64,000 nucleotides of DNA from Blepharisma stoltei (GCA_914767885.1 CAJZBQ010000041.1:1-64000), one strand, 5' to 3'. Positions 1-11,787 are shown, counted from the first letter of the stretch. Notes: generated from the letters alone by a model not told the origin. Translations and numbers: made by a program.

Positions 1-1404
1 AACACCACCCCTAACACCCTAACACCCTAACACCCTAACACCCTAACACCCTAACACCCTAACACCCTAACACCCTAACACCCTAACACCCTAACACCCT
101 AACACCCAACCCCTAACACCCTAACACCCTAACACCCTAACACCCTAACACCCTAACACCCTAACACCCTAACACCCTAACACCCTAACACCCTAACACC
201 CTAACACCCTAACACCCTAACACCCTAACACCCTAACACCCTAACACCCTAACACCCTAACACCCTAACACCCTAACACCCTAACACCCTAACACCCTAA
301 CACCCTAACACCCTAACACCCTAACACCCTAACACCCTAACACCCTAACACCCTAACACCCTAACACCCTAACACCCTAACACCCTAACACCCTAACACC
401 CTAACACCCTAACACCCTAACACCCTAACACCCTAACACCCTAACACCCTAACACCCTAACACCCTAACACCCTAACACCCTAACACCCTAACACCCTAA
501 CACCCTAACACCCTAACACCCTAACACCCTAACACCCTAACACCCTAACACCCTAACACCCTAACACCCTAACACCCTAACACCCTAACACCCTAACACC
601 CTAACACCCTAACACCCTAACACCCTAACACCCTAACACCCTAACACCCTAACACCCTAACACCCTAACACCCTAACACCCTAACACCCTAACACCCTAA
701 CACCCTAACACCCTAACACCCTAACACCCTAACACCCTAACACCCTAACACCCTAACACCCTAACACCCTAACACCCTAACACCCTAACACCCTAACACC
801 CTAACACCCTAACACCCTAACACCCTAACACCCTAACACCCTAACACCCTAACACCCTAACACCCTAACACCCTAACACCCTAACACCCTAACACCCTAA
901 CACCCTAACACCCTAACACCCTAACACCCTAACACCCTAACACCCTAACACCCTAACACCCTAACACCCTAACACCCTAACACCCTAACACCCTAACACC
1001 CTAACACCCTAACACCCTAACACCCTAACACCCTAACACCCTAACACCCTAACACCCTAACACCCTAACACCCTAACACCCTAACACCCTAACACCCTAA
1101 CACCCTAACACCCTAACACCCTAACACCCTAACACCCTAACACCCTAACACCCTAACACCCTAACACCCTAACACCCTAACACCCTAACACCCTAACACC
1201 CTAACACCCTAACACCCTAACACCCTAACACCCTAACACCCTAACACCCTAACACCCTAACACCCTAACACCCTAACACCCTAACACCCTAACACCCTAA
1301 CACCCTAACACCCCTAACACCCTAACACCCTAACACCCTAACACCCTAACACCCTAACACCCTAACACCCTAACACCCTAACACCCTAACACCCTAACAC
1401 CCTA
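1..1404. repeat. Telomere, (CCCTAACA)n
   Basis: About 175 tandem copies of the 8-mer CCCTAACA run from the first base to 1404, with the C-rich strand 5'->3' inward as expected at a left chromosome end. Only a few irregular units are visible (near positions 7, 107 and 1312). This permutation is the known heterotrich ciliate telomere unit. The tract ends abruptly in CCCTAGACAG. A 1.4 kb tract is long for a ciliate somatic chromosome and fits a germline end better; that last point is inference. Confidence 0.97.
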
Positions 1405-2054
1405 GACAGTATTGAACTACTCCAAAAAATGCAGATTTAGAATAAAATTGTTATAATAAGCAGTCATATAATAATTATATATGCATGCCTGAGCGTCTTT
1501 CCTTTAGCTTTATTCTGTTTTCTGCACTTCTTGAAACATTTAAAGCTTATTGGTAAGGCTCGTACCATTGAAAGAATTTTTGTAGAGATCGTAGTCAAAA
1601 AATAGTAAGCTGAAGGGAAAATCCCAGCATTTTTTAGCTAACGTTTAGTTGAATCAAGAAACGGCATTGAAGAACTTTCGGAATCAGTTTGAGATGAACT
1701 AAGTAAGCAATTATTTTAAAAAATTCTTATACACCTCCTTTAAATGATTGATTTTTTCATCGATTTTGCTTATTTCTTGGATATTAACTAAGCCTTCTTG
1801 TGTTGTAGAAAACTGACTTCAGCTTTAACTTGGAATTTTCTTAATTTTTCACTAATTTCTTAATACTCTGTTTCTTTTTCAGTAAAATCTTTTTTTTTTC
1901 CAATAAATCCTGAGCAAGTCTAGAAGTCCTTTCTCTATTCATTAATAGCTCCAGTTCAAAAATGTTTTCTTTGATTGACACCCCTTTCAAGTCTTTTATA
2001 AGGTTGCTTTTTAATAAGTCTACTTTCATATTTTCATGTGCATTTTTACCTAGA
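1405..2054. other. Subtelomeric AT-rich region
   Basis: About 650 bp of AT-rich DNA directly inside the telomere. The open stretches are short and low-complexity. I see no recognisable gene, RNA or repeat. A 62-codon lysine-rich open frame on the minus strand near 1841-2029 has no conserved motif and I do not call it a gene. Confidence 0.6.
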
Positions 2055-2190
2055 TGAATAAAATTAATTGTAATATAATTATAAAATGAGAACTATAAGA
2101 TGCTGTGAGCCAAAGTGCGAGCGTGAAGTTGAGCTTTCATACAATTGTACTTCACGGCCACTCGTTTTTAGGTTTCTCTCTTTAAAGTTA
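2055..2190 (+). pseudogene. Decayed 5' copy of the B-box/TPR gene
   Basis: This stretch closely matches the upstream region and first codons of the gene at 3701 (compare 2055-2190 with 3668-3790): the same GTGAATAAA/ATTAATTGTAAT leader, the same ATG context, and the same CCE(S/P)KCEREVE start with its cysteines. After about 35 codons the match breaks up and the frame is lost. Faint AT-rich similarity may continue to about 2600. I read it as a truncated subtelomeric duplicate. The upstream ~30 bp are also conserved and probably hold the promoter of the family. Confidence 0.75.
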
Positions 2191-2617
2191 TCTTTTGATG
2201 GATAATTTCTTTTAGCAAAGAAAAATCTGAAAGAGATAGGGAAATTGCGAGTAAAGCATAAAATACAAGTTGCCCTCTTTTTAAGCACGAAAAACTAATC
2301 AATCATCACAATAATTTATTATCTACATTTACAGATTCCAATAAGATTGTAAGACAAGTTCGCGATAAATTTAGCCAAGAAACAGAGAATTTATGCTACA
2401 AACGGAATTATTAATAACTCATAATTCTCATAGGAAGATTAAGAAAATCCTATTTTCCCTGATATAAAGCACGGCATCCCAAATATAAAAAGCATTTGTC
2501 TTAAATCTTCTCAAGTATCAATGAGCTTTATGAAATTATAAATAACAAAACTAATAAATTTTCAATCATCTTATCTAAAGTCCTTTCAATGTTAAGAATA
2601 TGAAGCATAACATTAAA
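2191..2617. other. AT-rich spacer after pseudogene
   Basis: Mostly AT-rich sequence with no intact frame. It may hold further decayed remains of the upstream TPR-gene duplicate, but I cannot align it convincingly by eye. Confidence 0.4.
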
Positions 2618-3125
2618 ATGGCGACGGCGAGCCAGCTCTTTTTCTCAACCACCTGTAGCCGGGTGTTCACTGGGAACCTTGTGGAATGGAAATAGGGGCT
2701 CGGTATGTGCATTTGGCTAGGTTTTCCTTGGCACAGTAGAGCGCAACGTCGAACTAGGTCGACCGCAGCTTATTCTGACACCAGGATTTTTGCCTCAGGG
2801 GAAATTTATTTCCAAGTTGGAAGGGGAAGCTCAGCGCCACCAAGGATGCATACTTGGTCATCGGGCAACTCCCTAGCTTTGGATTTTCATTCTGGCCTAC
2901 ACAGAAAATTTGTTTTTCAGATTTTCTGAATGGGCAATCTCTGTTGACGCACTGCTGGGAGGCGTAACTCATCCAACTACGGGTAGCGAGCGCATATCCT
3001 CGTACAGTAGGAGCAATACCTTGAAAGGTTGTGATCGATCAGGCGGTGAGCAGCCTGGTAAAACATCAAGGATGAAGGTAGACCGGGGAAACCTCAGGCA
3101 TTACGAGGGCCTCTTAATAATATAG
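2618..3125 (-). mobile_element. GC-rich interspersed element, SINE-like
   Basis: A 508 bp island much richer in G+C than its surroundings. Read on the minus strand it ends in CGCCATTTTA, which resembles the 3' end of the SINE-like elements at 6102, 7066 and 48175. Short open frames inside it look like chance. I found no clear target-site duplication, so borders are approximate. It might be an rDNA-like or other repeat, but I recognise no rRNA core motif. Confidence 0.5.
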
Positions 3126-3700
3126 TTTAACGCTAATGTCAGAATAGGAACAATGAGTCTTGCCACTATTAAGATTTTTAAAATCTGGATTTGATGTGGT
3201 GGGTCCTGTATTTTTACATAGAGACCAGCAAGATGTCAAAGAGCTATTAGTGGTCTTATTAGAATTTACGCTGAATGAAGCCACAAGCCCATTGTTTTCT
3301 TTTAGCTATAATGAGATATTTTATTTATATGTGAAAAACAATCAAGTATCACAAGAAAGGAAAACTTTTTGGTGATTCCGAGCTTGGAAATTGATATAAT
3401 ATCGTATATTAAAAAACAAAAAATCCAAAAAAGATTGACAGGGTTTGAGGTGTGATTTTTGTGGCAAAAATTTGCTTTTTAAAATAGAGATTATCATTAA
3501 GAGTCGATATCAATTGAATACACCAAAATTTTCTCATTTGAATAATCATGAAGATTAAAAGATCCTTTTAATTAAACCAATCGTTTTTCTAATATAGAAT
3601 GGAGCTTGTTTACATACTGTACTTTGAGTTTAAAACCTTAAGCATCGATAAAACATATTTTATCTTAGGTGAATAAATTAATTGTAATGTAATTATAAAA
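3126..3700. other. 5' flank of the B-box/TPR gene
   Basis: AT-rich noncoding DNA. The final ~30 bp (from about 3668) repeat the leader seen at 2055-2085, so they probably carry the promoter of the following gene. A 71-codon open frame at 3160-3375 shows no motif and is not called. Confidence 0.5.
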
Positions 3701-6666
3701 ATGAGCACCATAAGATGCTGTGAGTCAAAGTGCGAACGTGAAGTTGAATTTTCATGCAACTGCACTTCACCAGCCACTTATTTTTGCAAAGAACACGCAG
3801 TGAGCCATTGCGGATCTACCGACAATCCTCATAATATCAGCTCTTTTTTTGAAGAACCTGTTGAAAGCACAAAAGAAGCAATCCTTGGCTTTCTTGCTGA
3901 AGAAAAGTCAAAAATTGATAAAATGAGGGCAAATATAGTTTCTTCCTTTACTCAAACTCTTTTTAGTTATGAAAATGTTCTTGAACAAGCTTTAAAAGAA
4001 ATCGACTCTGATTCTACAAAAATTGGCAGCTATGTAGAAAAAATCTGGCATGCCCAAAAAACATCGAGAATAGAAAAAGATCAAGTTTTAAATTTGCTAG
4101 CCTTGCAGCCAAGTAAAGCTGCTGAAGAAGTGAAAGAAATTTTTACAGTTATATCAACTAATAAAATCGAGTTATTCTGTGAAATAGGAAGACAAATTGA
4201 CAGAGTTATACAAAGCTTTCACGAAGAAAAGTCCAAAGTTTTTATTCCAGATGAAATGCGTTTTAAAATGAAAGACATTCATATGAACTTTGAGAGTACA
4301 GTGAAGAATTTACAGCCAGCATTAAATAAGTATAAAGAAGGCAATCTAAAAGATGCACCTACAAACATACGAGATTTCATATATAATAAAATGAAAAACG
4401 AGTTTCCAATAAAGCATTGCAACCCAAACTGTGCAGATTGCTTTTCAAATAAGGGAGATGCTCTATATGAGTTAGGCAGATCTGAAGAAGCTATAGAATG
4501 CTATAAAGAAGCGATCAGAGTTGATCCAAATACTACATCTGCATACAATCAAATAGGAAATATCTTCTTACTCCCCCCACTGAGCTAACACAAAAAAATC
4601 TTGTTCGCTCACGGTAATTTTTTTTTAAAAATTTTTTTTTTCAAATTAAAAAAAATCCTTATTCGCAAAAATTGGAAAGTAAATATTTATTTAATTTGTA
4701 AAATTTATACTTAAAAACGTAATTTGTTTAAAATTAAACAGAATTAGCTAGAGATTTCATTATACTAATTATCACTAATATATCAGATTGTTTTTTCCAT
4801 AAAAAATTTTTGTTCGCTCGCGGAGGGTATTTTTTTGGGCAAAAATAGGGATTTTTCTAATGGTTTTGTTCCCTCACCGGGGAGTTAAATGAAAAGAGAT
4901 ATGAAGAAGTGGTAGAGCATTATAACGATGCAATTAGTATCAATCCAAACAATGCAAGTTACTATTCAAATAAAGGGCATGCTCTTAGAGAGTTAGGCAG
5001 AGGAGAAGAAGCTATGAAATGCTATAAAAAAGCTATCAGAGTTGATCCAAATTATCCTGATGCATGAAATGGTATAGGAGTTATCTTCTATAATGAAAAG
5101 AGCTATGAAAAAGCACTGAAACATTGCAACGATGCAATTAAAATTAACCCAAACTGCGGAGATTATTATTATAATAAAGGAAATGCTCTTAGAGAGTTAG
5201 GCAGAAGAGAAGAAGCTATTGAATGCTATAAAAAAGCTATCAAAATTGATCCAACTCATGCTGATGCATACAATAGCATAGGAATAATCTCCTATAATGA
5301 AAAGAGATATGAAGAAGCAGTACAACAGTTTTGCGATGCAATTTGAAACAACTCACACTGTGCAAATTATTATTATAATAAAGGAAATGCTCTTACTTCC
5401 CTATGATCAGTGAGCGAACAAATCATCAGAAATTTCTATTTTTTGCCTAAAACCCTTCTGTGTGCGAAGAAAATTGTTTAATATAAAAAATTGCTTATAA
5501 AAAAATTTGATATATAAGCGATAATTAGCCTATGGAAATCTATTGCTAATTCTTTTTAATTTTAATAGCTTGCATTTTAAAACATAAACTTTACATATTA
5601 AATAAATATTTAACTTCAAAATTTTTGTGAATTGGAGTTTTTTTAAATTTCAATATAATTTATATAGAATGTTTTAACAAAAAATTAACCCCTCTGAGAG
5701 CAAACAAAATTGTTTTATTTCGCTTACGAAGGAGGGTTAGAGGGTTAGACAAAAGAGATCAAGCCATGGAAAGCTATGAAAAAACTATCGAAATTGATCC
5801 TAATCATGATAAGGCATACAATAGCATAGGAGCTATCTTATCTAATGAAAAGAGGTATGATGAAGCGGTAATATATTACAACGATGCAATTAGAATTAAT
5901 CCAAACTGTGCAGATTATTATTCAAATAAAGGATATGCTATATATGAGTTAGGCTGAAGAAAAGATGCTATTGAATGCTATAAAGAAGCTATCAGAGTTG
6001 ATCAAGATTATGCAGATGCATACAATGGCATAGGAGTCATCTTTTTTAATGAAAAAAGCTATGGAGAAGCACTAAAATATTACAACGATGCAATTAGAAT
6101 CTTTTCTGATTAAGTTTATAACGTTTAACGTCCACTACGGGGTAGCTGTTTCCAGAGCTGCCACCATATTTGTCCACGTGCCGTGCCCATGACATCTGGA
6201 TCGATCCACTTTGTTGTGCCAGGGCACGGGCAAATACAGCATTCCGGCTTCGACGGGCTGCGTTGCCTTGCTATCCTTGACTCAGCTCCCAGCATATTCC
6301 GCCTAAGGGTCACCTTCCTCAGGTGTGCTAAGAGGTAAAACTTCGAGCCTCTTGATGTACTTGGAGTGCCTCGGCTTATCTGCCAGAGATAAACTGCTAT
6401 TGCTGCACAGAAGTTCTCAGAAGAAAATCTAACCGCATAAATAAAATTTGCTTGAGGGAGAGGAAATAATTAGCGGGGCTAATTTCGCTCGAATCGAGTG
6501 CCATTTTATTTATCATGCAATTAGAATCAATCCAAACAATGCAAATTATTATTTAAATAAAGGAAATGCTCTAGCTAAGTTAGACAGAAAAATAGAAGCT
6601 ATGGAATGCGGTAGAATAGCTAAAAGAATAGACCCAAAGTGCGATGTGAATTGCATTTTATTTTAG
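3701..6666 (+). CDS. B-box-like zinc / TPR-repeat protein
   Basis: A 625-residue protein after removing three insertions (4571-4887, 5396-5739, and 427 bp at 6102-6528); the remaining 1878 nt are exactly 626 codons. Residues 1-50 are rich in Cys and His (CCESKCE, CNC, YFCKEHAVSHC) and resemble a B-box zinc domain. Residues 60-225 are predicted helical or coiled coil. The rest is a run of TPR units of the type NKGxALxELGRxEEAIECYKxAIxIDPN. In-frame TGA at 5064, 5344 and 5956 reads as Trp. TPR arrays are protein-binding scaffolds; the partner is unknown. The last TPR is decayed (see 6667-6744), so the C-terminus may be shortened. It sits in a fast-changing subtelomeric position next to a truncated copy. 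Confidence 0.85.
4571..4887. mobile_element. IES, MITE family 1 (in TPR gene)
   Basis: 317 bp flanked by TTA (4568-4570 and 4885-4887). The left end starts CTCCCCCCACTGAGC and the right end finishes ACCGGGGAG; several copies of the GTTCGCTCACGG motif lie inside. Removing it joins ATC TTC TTA to AAT GAA AAG, which matches the same position in sibling TPR units. The interior (ATTATCACTTATATATC, AATTAGCT.GA) is shared with copies at 12204, 29300, 36747, 40562 and 47431. Confidence 0.92.
5396..5739. mobile_element. IES, MITE family 1 (in TPR gene)
   Basis: 344 bp flanked by TTA (5393-5395 and 5737-5739). Its ends are inverted, degenerate versions of the CCTCCGTGAGCGAAC terminus. Removing it joins GCT CTT A to GA GGG TTA GAC, which continues the TPR frame (ALRGLDKRDQAMESY). 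This copy lies in the opposite orientation to the one 500 bp upstream. Confidence 0.9.
6102..6514 (+). mobile_element. SINE-like element, family B, in TPR exon
   Basis: A GC-rich 413 bp insert with a perfect 14 bp target-site duplication, ATGCAATTAGAATC (6088-6101 and 6515-6528). The 3' end reads GTGCCATTTTATTTATC. An internal block (TTCCGCC..AGGTCACC.TC.TCAGGTGT) recurs in the element at 46370-46726. Removing one TSD copy plus the insert rejoins GAT GCA ATT AGA ATC to AAT CCA AAC in frame. Long TSDs and an A/T-rich tail point to target-primed retroposition rather than a DNA transposon. The TSD contains TA, so TA-directed excision would give the same product. Confidence 0.88.
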
Positions 6667-6744
6667 AAATAAAGGCATGCTCTTGATAAGTTAGGCAGAA
6701 GAGAAGAAGCTATGGAATGCCTTAATAAAGCAAAGAGTTTATAA
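6667..6744 (+). pseudogene. Decayed last TPR unit
   Basis: Directly after the TAG at 6664-6666 the text still resembles one more TPR (HALDKLGRREEAMECLNKAKSL, ending TAA at 6742). A missing G in the GGGCATGC-type motif and nearby changes put it out of frame. The ancestral protein was therefore probably about 30 residues longer. Confidence 0.65.
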
Positions 6745-7063
6745 ATGCTTAATCTTATCAATAATAAAAGATATTTTGAATGAGTTCGCTCTTATTAGTA
6801 ATTTATATCTATTTTATTAAATATAACAATTAAAGCAAAATTTATTACTTTTACATTACAAATTTATACTAATTGTAACATATGTGCGAAGGAAGATTGA
6901 TTTATTATTAAAATAAGGCACAAGACGAAAGTAAAGCATTAAAACGCTTAATTATGATCTATGCAAATGTTGGTAAAGGTGATGTTGAGAATATAGGATT
7001 CACTTAAAGTCACAGACCCATTAGAAAAGTAAAAAGGGACTAGGATTATTAAAAGTCAGGCAC
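6745..7063. other. AT-rich 3' flank of the TPR gene
   Basis: About 320 bp of AT-rich noncoding DNA between the decayed TPR tail and the SINE-like element. I see nothing identifiable. Confidence 0.5.
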
Positions 7064-7549
7064 TAGCCATATTGGTCACGCATTCACCAAAGACCTCCCA
7101 TACTGGAGGTTCTACCGCTTTTCGACTCCAGCCCAGAGGGTCTATCAATCTTACAAGTGCCTTTCTGGTACCTTCTGTCTCCTTGGCTTGAAGCATCTTG
7201 AGCGAGCGGCTTATGGATTTCTGCGGCCCTGCTACGAGCGATTAGAATTTGAAATATTTCGGACTCCGAAGTGCCTTCCTTGAACAGCTACAGGAAAAAG
7301 ATTACTTCCCCTGTGGCCTGGACCGAGCTCCCAGTTTCTTGGTAGAGGATGCCGCCCATGGGTCCTCGGATCAAAAAGGACGTTGTTGATTCCCTCCACT
7401 TCCAGCCACAGAAAAGCAGCCAAAACTTACCCGGATACACATCTCTTGAGCCTGCACTTAATTCTCGGCTTGGAGTCGTCCCATTTCGCCGTAGCCATAA
7501 GGTATGAGCTGTTGTGCCTAGAGAACATGTTGACACGTGCCGTCACTTT
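7064..7549 (+). mobile_element. SINE-like element, family A, full copy
   Basis: About 485 bp, GC-rich. It starts CTAGCCATATTG and ends near GCCGTCACTTTA. It aligns by eye along its whole length with the reverse complement of 48175-48673. Shared blocks include CAAAGACCTCCC, CCAGAGGGTCT, ACCTTCTGTCTCC, GCGGCTTATGGATT, ACCCGGATACACATCTCTTGA and TCGCCGTAGC.ATAAGGTATG. A third, internally deleted copy is at 34734-34869. TSDs are not clear here. No long ORF, so it would need enzymes from elsewhere. Confidence 0.85.
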
Positions 7550-8117
7550 AATGTATTTCTAGTATGCTGAACTATTAAAGATATATAGGATATGATGTTT
7601 ATTAAGCTTTGAATCCAACTTGGAGTTGAAACTACCAAGTTTTTGACAATTTGCAGACCCATTATGATATTTTTAGTTAACTGTAAATTATAATAGATAT
7701 ACCTAATTGTTAAAGCTATATTCAGAGGTCTAATTTATATCTGATTCAAATTGCACAAATTTTGTTGTAAAAATTTATGTTTTTTAAAATGCAATTTGCT
7801 CAAAATTAAACAGAAATAGCTAGAGATTTATTATACTAGATTTTAGGGAAAAATAAGAATGATTTTAATTATCATGAAATTACTTAAGATAATTGTGTTA
7901 AAAATTTAAATATTTTTCAAGAAGATGCACATATTTTAGCGGTTATGACCATTAAATTTAATTCAAAAATATTTGAGCTATAGAGGAATCGCAGAATACG
8001 CATATTAAATAAGTTCATAAAAGACAAAAATTAATAAACAGCTTAAAAAAATCTGTAATCTCTTTACATAAAAAATCTACAAGCAATAATTATAATAGAA
8101 ATAAATTATAAGACTAA
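7550..8117. other. AT-rich intergenic region
   Basis: Noncoding, AT-rich, 568 bp, containing the 3' flank of the helicase gene. A stretch near 7790-7850 resembles the interior of family-1 MITEs (AAATGCAATTTGCTCAAAATTAAACAG.AATAGCTAGAGATTT), so a MITE remnant is likely here. Confidence 0.5.
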
Positions 8118-10638
8118 TTATTTAATTATCTGTAAAACTTTTTTATTTTCAAAAAATCCACGAATGCAGTTCACAACCTCCTTAGCCCTTTCTATTCTTT
8201 CAAGACAATTACTTCTCATCCATAAAGGCCTTTTTGCCATATTATGTCTTTGATCTACCAGCAGAATGACTGCATAATCATTTCTATGCCGAATTGCTCT
8301 GCCAATCGATTGATTTATCGCTTTATGACAATTCATTTCATAAAATTTTCTGCCATTAAAATCGCCTCTCTTTGAGTCCAAAAACCTCATTTTTTCTTTA
8401 ACTTCTAAATCATTAACATTTAGATAAGGCAGACCAACCATAATTACGCATCTCCCAAGATCGTCATTAAAATTAATTCCTTCACTTAATTTTCCTCTTA
8501 CCACTGCGAACAAAATAGCCCCTCCAATTTTTGCTTCTCGGGAATATTGATCCAGCATATTATTTTCATTTCGATTATCAAAAAATAGCGTTTTATTAGC
8601 CTGAATTTGTGGGAAATAATTATGGTCTTGTAAATAGGTTTTTAATTTGGATAAGAAAGCAAACGATGGCAAAAAAACAACTACTCCGTGCGGCACTGTG
8701 AGACTGACATCTAATATCAGCTTGCATAAATCAGTCAGCATTATATCATTATCTCTGCTCTGATAATTAAATTTGAAAGGATTCCCGCTTTCTCCATATG
8801 AAACAATCGAAACCAAAAGGTTTTCTTTGGGGATTACATGCCCACATGAGAATCGTCCAATCTTTTCTCTAGGAGTATCAGAGAAAAGCTGCATAAATTC
8901 ATCGATTGGCTCAATTGTCCCTCCAGCGAGTATTACACATCTTGCTTCATTCAGCATTGTTTGGAAAGGTATTTTTGGGTTAAGTAGCAAATATTTTATT
9001 ACAGGGAGATTTTCTTCAAACTCAAATAGTATTCTTGAGTCTTTGGGATCAGTACCAAAACACCTTACAAATTCCATGAAATAGTGAAAACACGCAGAAT
9101 CACTTGGCGAAAAATCGAGATTTTCAGCAAAACCTGTGAGTTTCCTTGTTAGCTCGATTTCTTCCACAAAGTCAATGATTCTATAGAAATCATAGTCTAC
9201 AAGCTCTCTTTCTACAAGAAATTCTGCGACTGGGGTGACATGACTAATTTTGGCTCTTATCCTGGCATTCATGAAATCGCCTAAACTGACCAAAATTTTC
9301 AAAATTTGCTTGATATACATAGTCGACCTTGGGCTCATCCTATTTTGATAGCGATTAAAATAATTCGAAAGGTTTCTTAAGCTCTGCTCGATCTGGTTTC
9401 TGGTCAACGTGGCTGAGTAGGAATCTATAATAGATTCTATCAGGTTGTGGGCCTCATCCACAATTAAAATTACATTATCGAGGCAAATTCCGATTCCTTC
9501 TCTTACTTGTTTGTTAAGGATTGACGCATAAGGAGCTACAATGACTTCTGCGCTATTCAGAGAGCTTCTGGTTCCATAGTATGGGCAGCCTATATTTTCC
9601 TGCCCATATCGAATTAAGTCTTCTATATCTGAAACATTTGACAAGGCGAATTCTGAAACTTTATTCTGACCCTGGTGCCAAACACATTCTGACCTTGTGT
9701 TATCTGGGTCAATAGGGTCATCAAGAAAAAAGATAGATTTTTCATGCCACTGTTTTACTGTCAAAAAATGATAGAGTTTTTTTTTCTGGTATTTTTGAAA
9801 GGCAATTTATCTGCATCTAATTGCTTTAGCTGGAGATTTAGCTTTATGATTTAATATATAAAGACTTGTTGCTAAAACCAGCCGAATAAAGAAATAAATT
9901 ACATTGCATTTTAATCAATATAATGTTTGGCTTTTAATATTTTTATCCTAAAATGTAAAAATCAACTTTTTTTTCTGATAACCGGTCAATAAGCTCTTTA
10001 CATTTATAATTGATAGCCCCACTTTTTTTGTATTTTGATAAATGCTCATTTATGCATAAATGGTTTCTTGACCCTATTCTGATGACACGAATTTTATCAT
10101 CACCATGACCTCACTTTGTACGCTTAATTTCTCCAATAAATTGGTCTAGTTGTGAATGAGTACGACTTGTATAGAGAATTCTTGGCGGGACAAAGCTTGG
10201 AATTGGAATCATTTCGACGTTTTTTGATGAAAGCTTTGAGTCTTCATTGCTGCTTTCGTTAATTAAAAGCAAATTTTCCGGAATTAGATTGCTATGAATT
10301 GTGTCAGATGGGCTCTTTTTTAAAGCTTTTTTAGTTGGCTGAATTGTGGCTTCACTTGAAGCTTTAGCTTCTTTTATTCGATTGTCTTTTTCAGCAGCAT
10401 CAATTTCTCTTAGCCATGCCTGACTATTAGAATAGCTAGTTCGCTGAGAATCTGAAGATGAAGCTTGGTTCTCTCTAAGCCATTTAAAAGCCGCACAAAT
10501 GATGCTTAAAGATTTTCCAGTGCCTGTAGGGCTTTCAAAAATGCCTGCTTTACAAGTATCTAGAGTATCATATAGCCGATTCATAAAATCAAGCTGAATT
10601 GAATAAGGTTCAAAAGGGAAAGCAAAATCCCGCTCCAT
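8118..10638 (-). CDS. DDX11: DDX11/Chl1-family Fe-S DNA helicase
   Basis: A 775-residue superfamily-2 helicase once the 193 bp IES at 9758-9950 is removed (2328 nt, exactly 776 codons). The N-terminus [15 protein letters not shown] and Walker [12 protein letters not shown] (about residue 35) are typical of the DDX11/FANCJ/RTEL1 group. Next come the four Fe-S cysteines in LCINE, YKCKE, ECVWH and GCPYYG, the DEAH box (VDEAHNLIE), [16 protein letters not shown] and the motif [23 protein letters not shown] and GCPYYG.R fit DDX11/Chl1 best. Chl1 acts in sister-chromatid cohesion and replication-fork repair. One TGA (near 10108) reads as Trp. It is slightly shorter than human DDX11, mainly in linker regions. 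Confidence 0.92.
9758..9950. mobile_element. IES in helicase Fe-S domain
   Basis: 193 bp AT-rich segment between two TA sites (9756-9757 and 9949-9950). It contains stops in the gene's frame. Removing it joins DFYIL to KQWHEKS in frame, between the second and third Fe-S cysteines. It has no obvious MITE ends and is a unique-sequence IES. Confidence 0.85.
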
Positions 10639-10806
10639 TTTAACTATAACACATATTAATATTTAGCTCATTAGTCTTGCCTAAACTTAAAAAATTTCGG
10701 AGCAATTTTATTCTCTGTTGGCATTTGATAAGGAAAGAGCAATAAAATTATTTGCTTAATTATCTTTATAATAGCAATATAGGTAGGTTGCATTTATAGC
10801 AGGAGC

Positions 10807-10974
10807 ATGATTTTGGCTTGAGCTTCCCTTATTTCTACCACAAAAAGGAAATTAGGTGAGCCAGTTTATAATGGTAAGCCGGCGCTTCTGATAACAGAAC
10901 TATCTGCTGCTGGGTTTTCGTCATTTAGGAAATTAGCTTTGTCATTCCTCTTTTCCCATCTGGAAGATCAGTAG
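10807..10974 (+). CDS. Possible small protein, 55 aa
   Basis: An open frame of 55 codons with one in-frame TGA (Trp) and a TAG stop. Its composition is less AT-rich than the surroundings. No motif is recognised. It could equally be part of a GC-richer repeat; low confidence. Confidence 0.25.
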
Positions 10975-11511
10975 GCCCAGCAAAAACCATGCTCAGAATA
11001 TATTCTATAGAAATTTAATGTCGAGATCTTTAGATAAATTTTCTTATAGATTTTTCGCCTAGATTTTTAATATAATTAATTTACTAAAACATATATAGCC
11101 CTAACACCGATATGGATTGCCATCATTGAAAATGTGACCTTTCTATTGGACTTCATATCTTGCACTTATTAGGCCAAACTCCTCACTATTTAAAGAAGTA
11201 TTCAGATTATACATAAAATATTACTAGATTAAACTAATTTAATATTGCTTCATATGAATTATTTTAAAATAATTATAAAAATAATTTAGGCAAATAAATT
11301 TAAGGAATATTTTTCTATTAAAATGGCTCTTCTCTAACTTTGGCTGACTTACGGCGATTTCGTAGTAAAATGGATGCCCAGTTTTGGAGGTATTATATTT
11401 TATTTAAAGCTAAATATTTCTCTAAATAGTAATGGGTCTAAGATGTGCAAGTCCATTAGAACGGTTACATCTCAATAATGATCTATATAGATGCATAGGC
11501 TATATTTTAAT
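10975..11511. other. Intergenic region 5' of U1-C
   Basis: AT-rich noncoding DNA. A single CCCTAACACC word at 11099-11108 is too short to be an interstitial telomere. Nothing else seen. Confidence 0.5.
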
Positions 11512-11787
11512 ATGGCAAAGTTTTATTGCGAGTATTGCAATATCTATTTAACTCACAGCTCTCCTGCTGGAAGAAAACAGCACGCCCATGGCCGCAAACA
11601 TATTAACAACAAGATTGAATACTACACTGAATTTCTCATAGAGCAGCAAGCACAAGCAAGTCAAGCCCACTACCAAAACAATCCAGGATTTTACCTTCAG
11701 CAGCAATATACAGCAAACAATATATCCCAAGGCGTTTATCTTCCTCCAAATTTTATACCCCTCCCCAGCTACAACCCTAATCAGTAA
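11512..11787 (+). CDS. SNRPC: U1 snRNP protein C
   Basis: 91 residues. The N-terminal U1-type C2H2 zinc finger is complete: [12 protein letters not shown], then [11 protein letters not shown] (Cys, Cys, His, His). It is followed by the conserved helix ([12 protein letters not shown]) and a Pro/Gln/Asn-rich tail. U1-C stabilises U1 snRNP pairing with the 5' splice site, so it is relevant in an organism with 15-nt introns. I start at MAKFYC because that matches the family's MPKFYC; an upstream in-frame ATG at 11491 would add seven unconserved residues. Human U1-C is longer through its Pro-rich tail. Confidence 0.93.
   Translation: MAKFYCEYCNIYLTHSSPAGRKQHAHGRKHINNKIEYYTEFLIEQQAQASQAHYQNNPGFYLQQQYTANNISQGVYLPPNFIPLPSYNPNQ

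Noticed and set aside
2618-3125. rRNA gene fragment as the source of the GC-rich island
   Set aside because: No conserved SSU or LSU core motif could be read on either strand; its 3' end instead resembles the SINE-like elements.
8773-9084. Plus-strand 103-codon frame inside the helicase gene
   Set aside because: Antisense shadow of conserved helicase sequence.
11099-11108. Interstitial telomere repeat (CCCTAACACC)
   Set aside because: A single unit only; expected by chance in this much AT/C-containing sequence and with no tandem extension.
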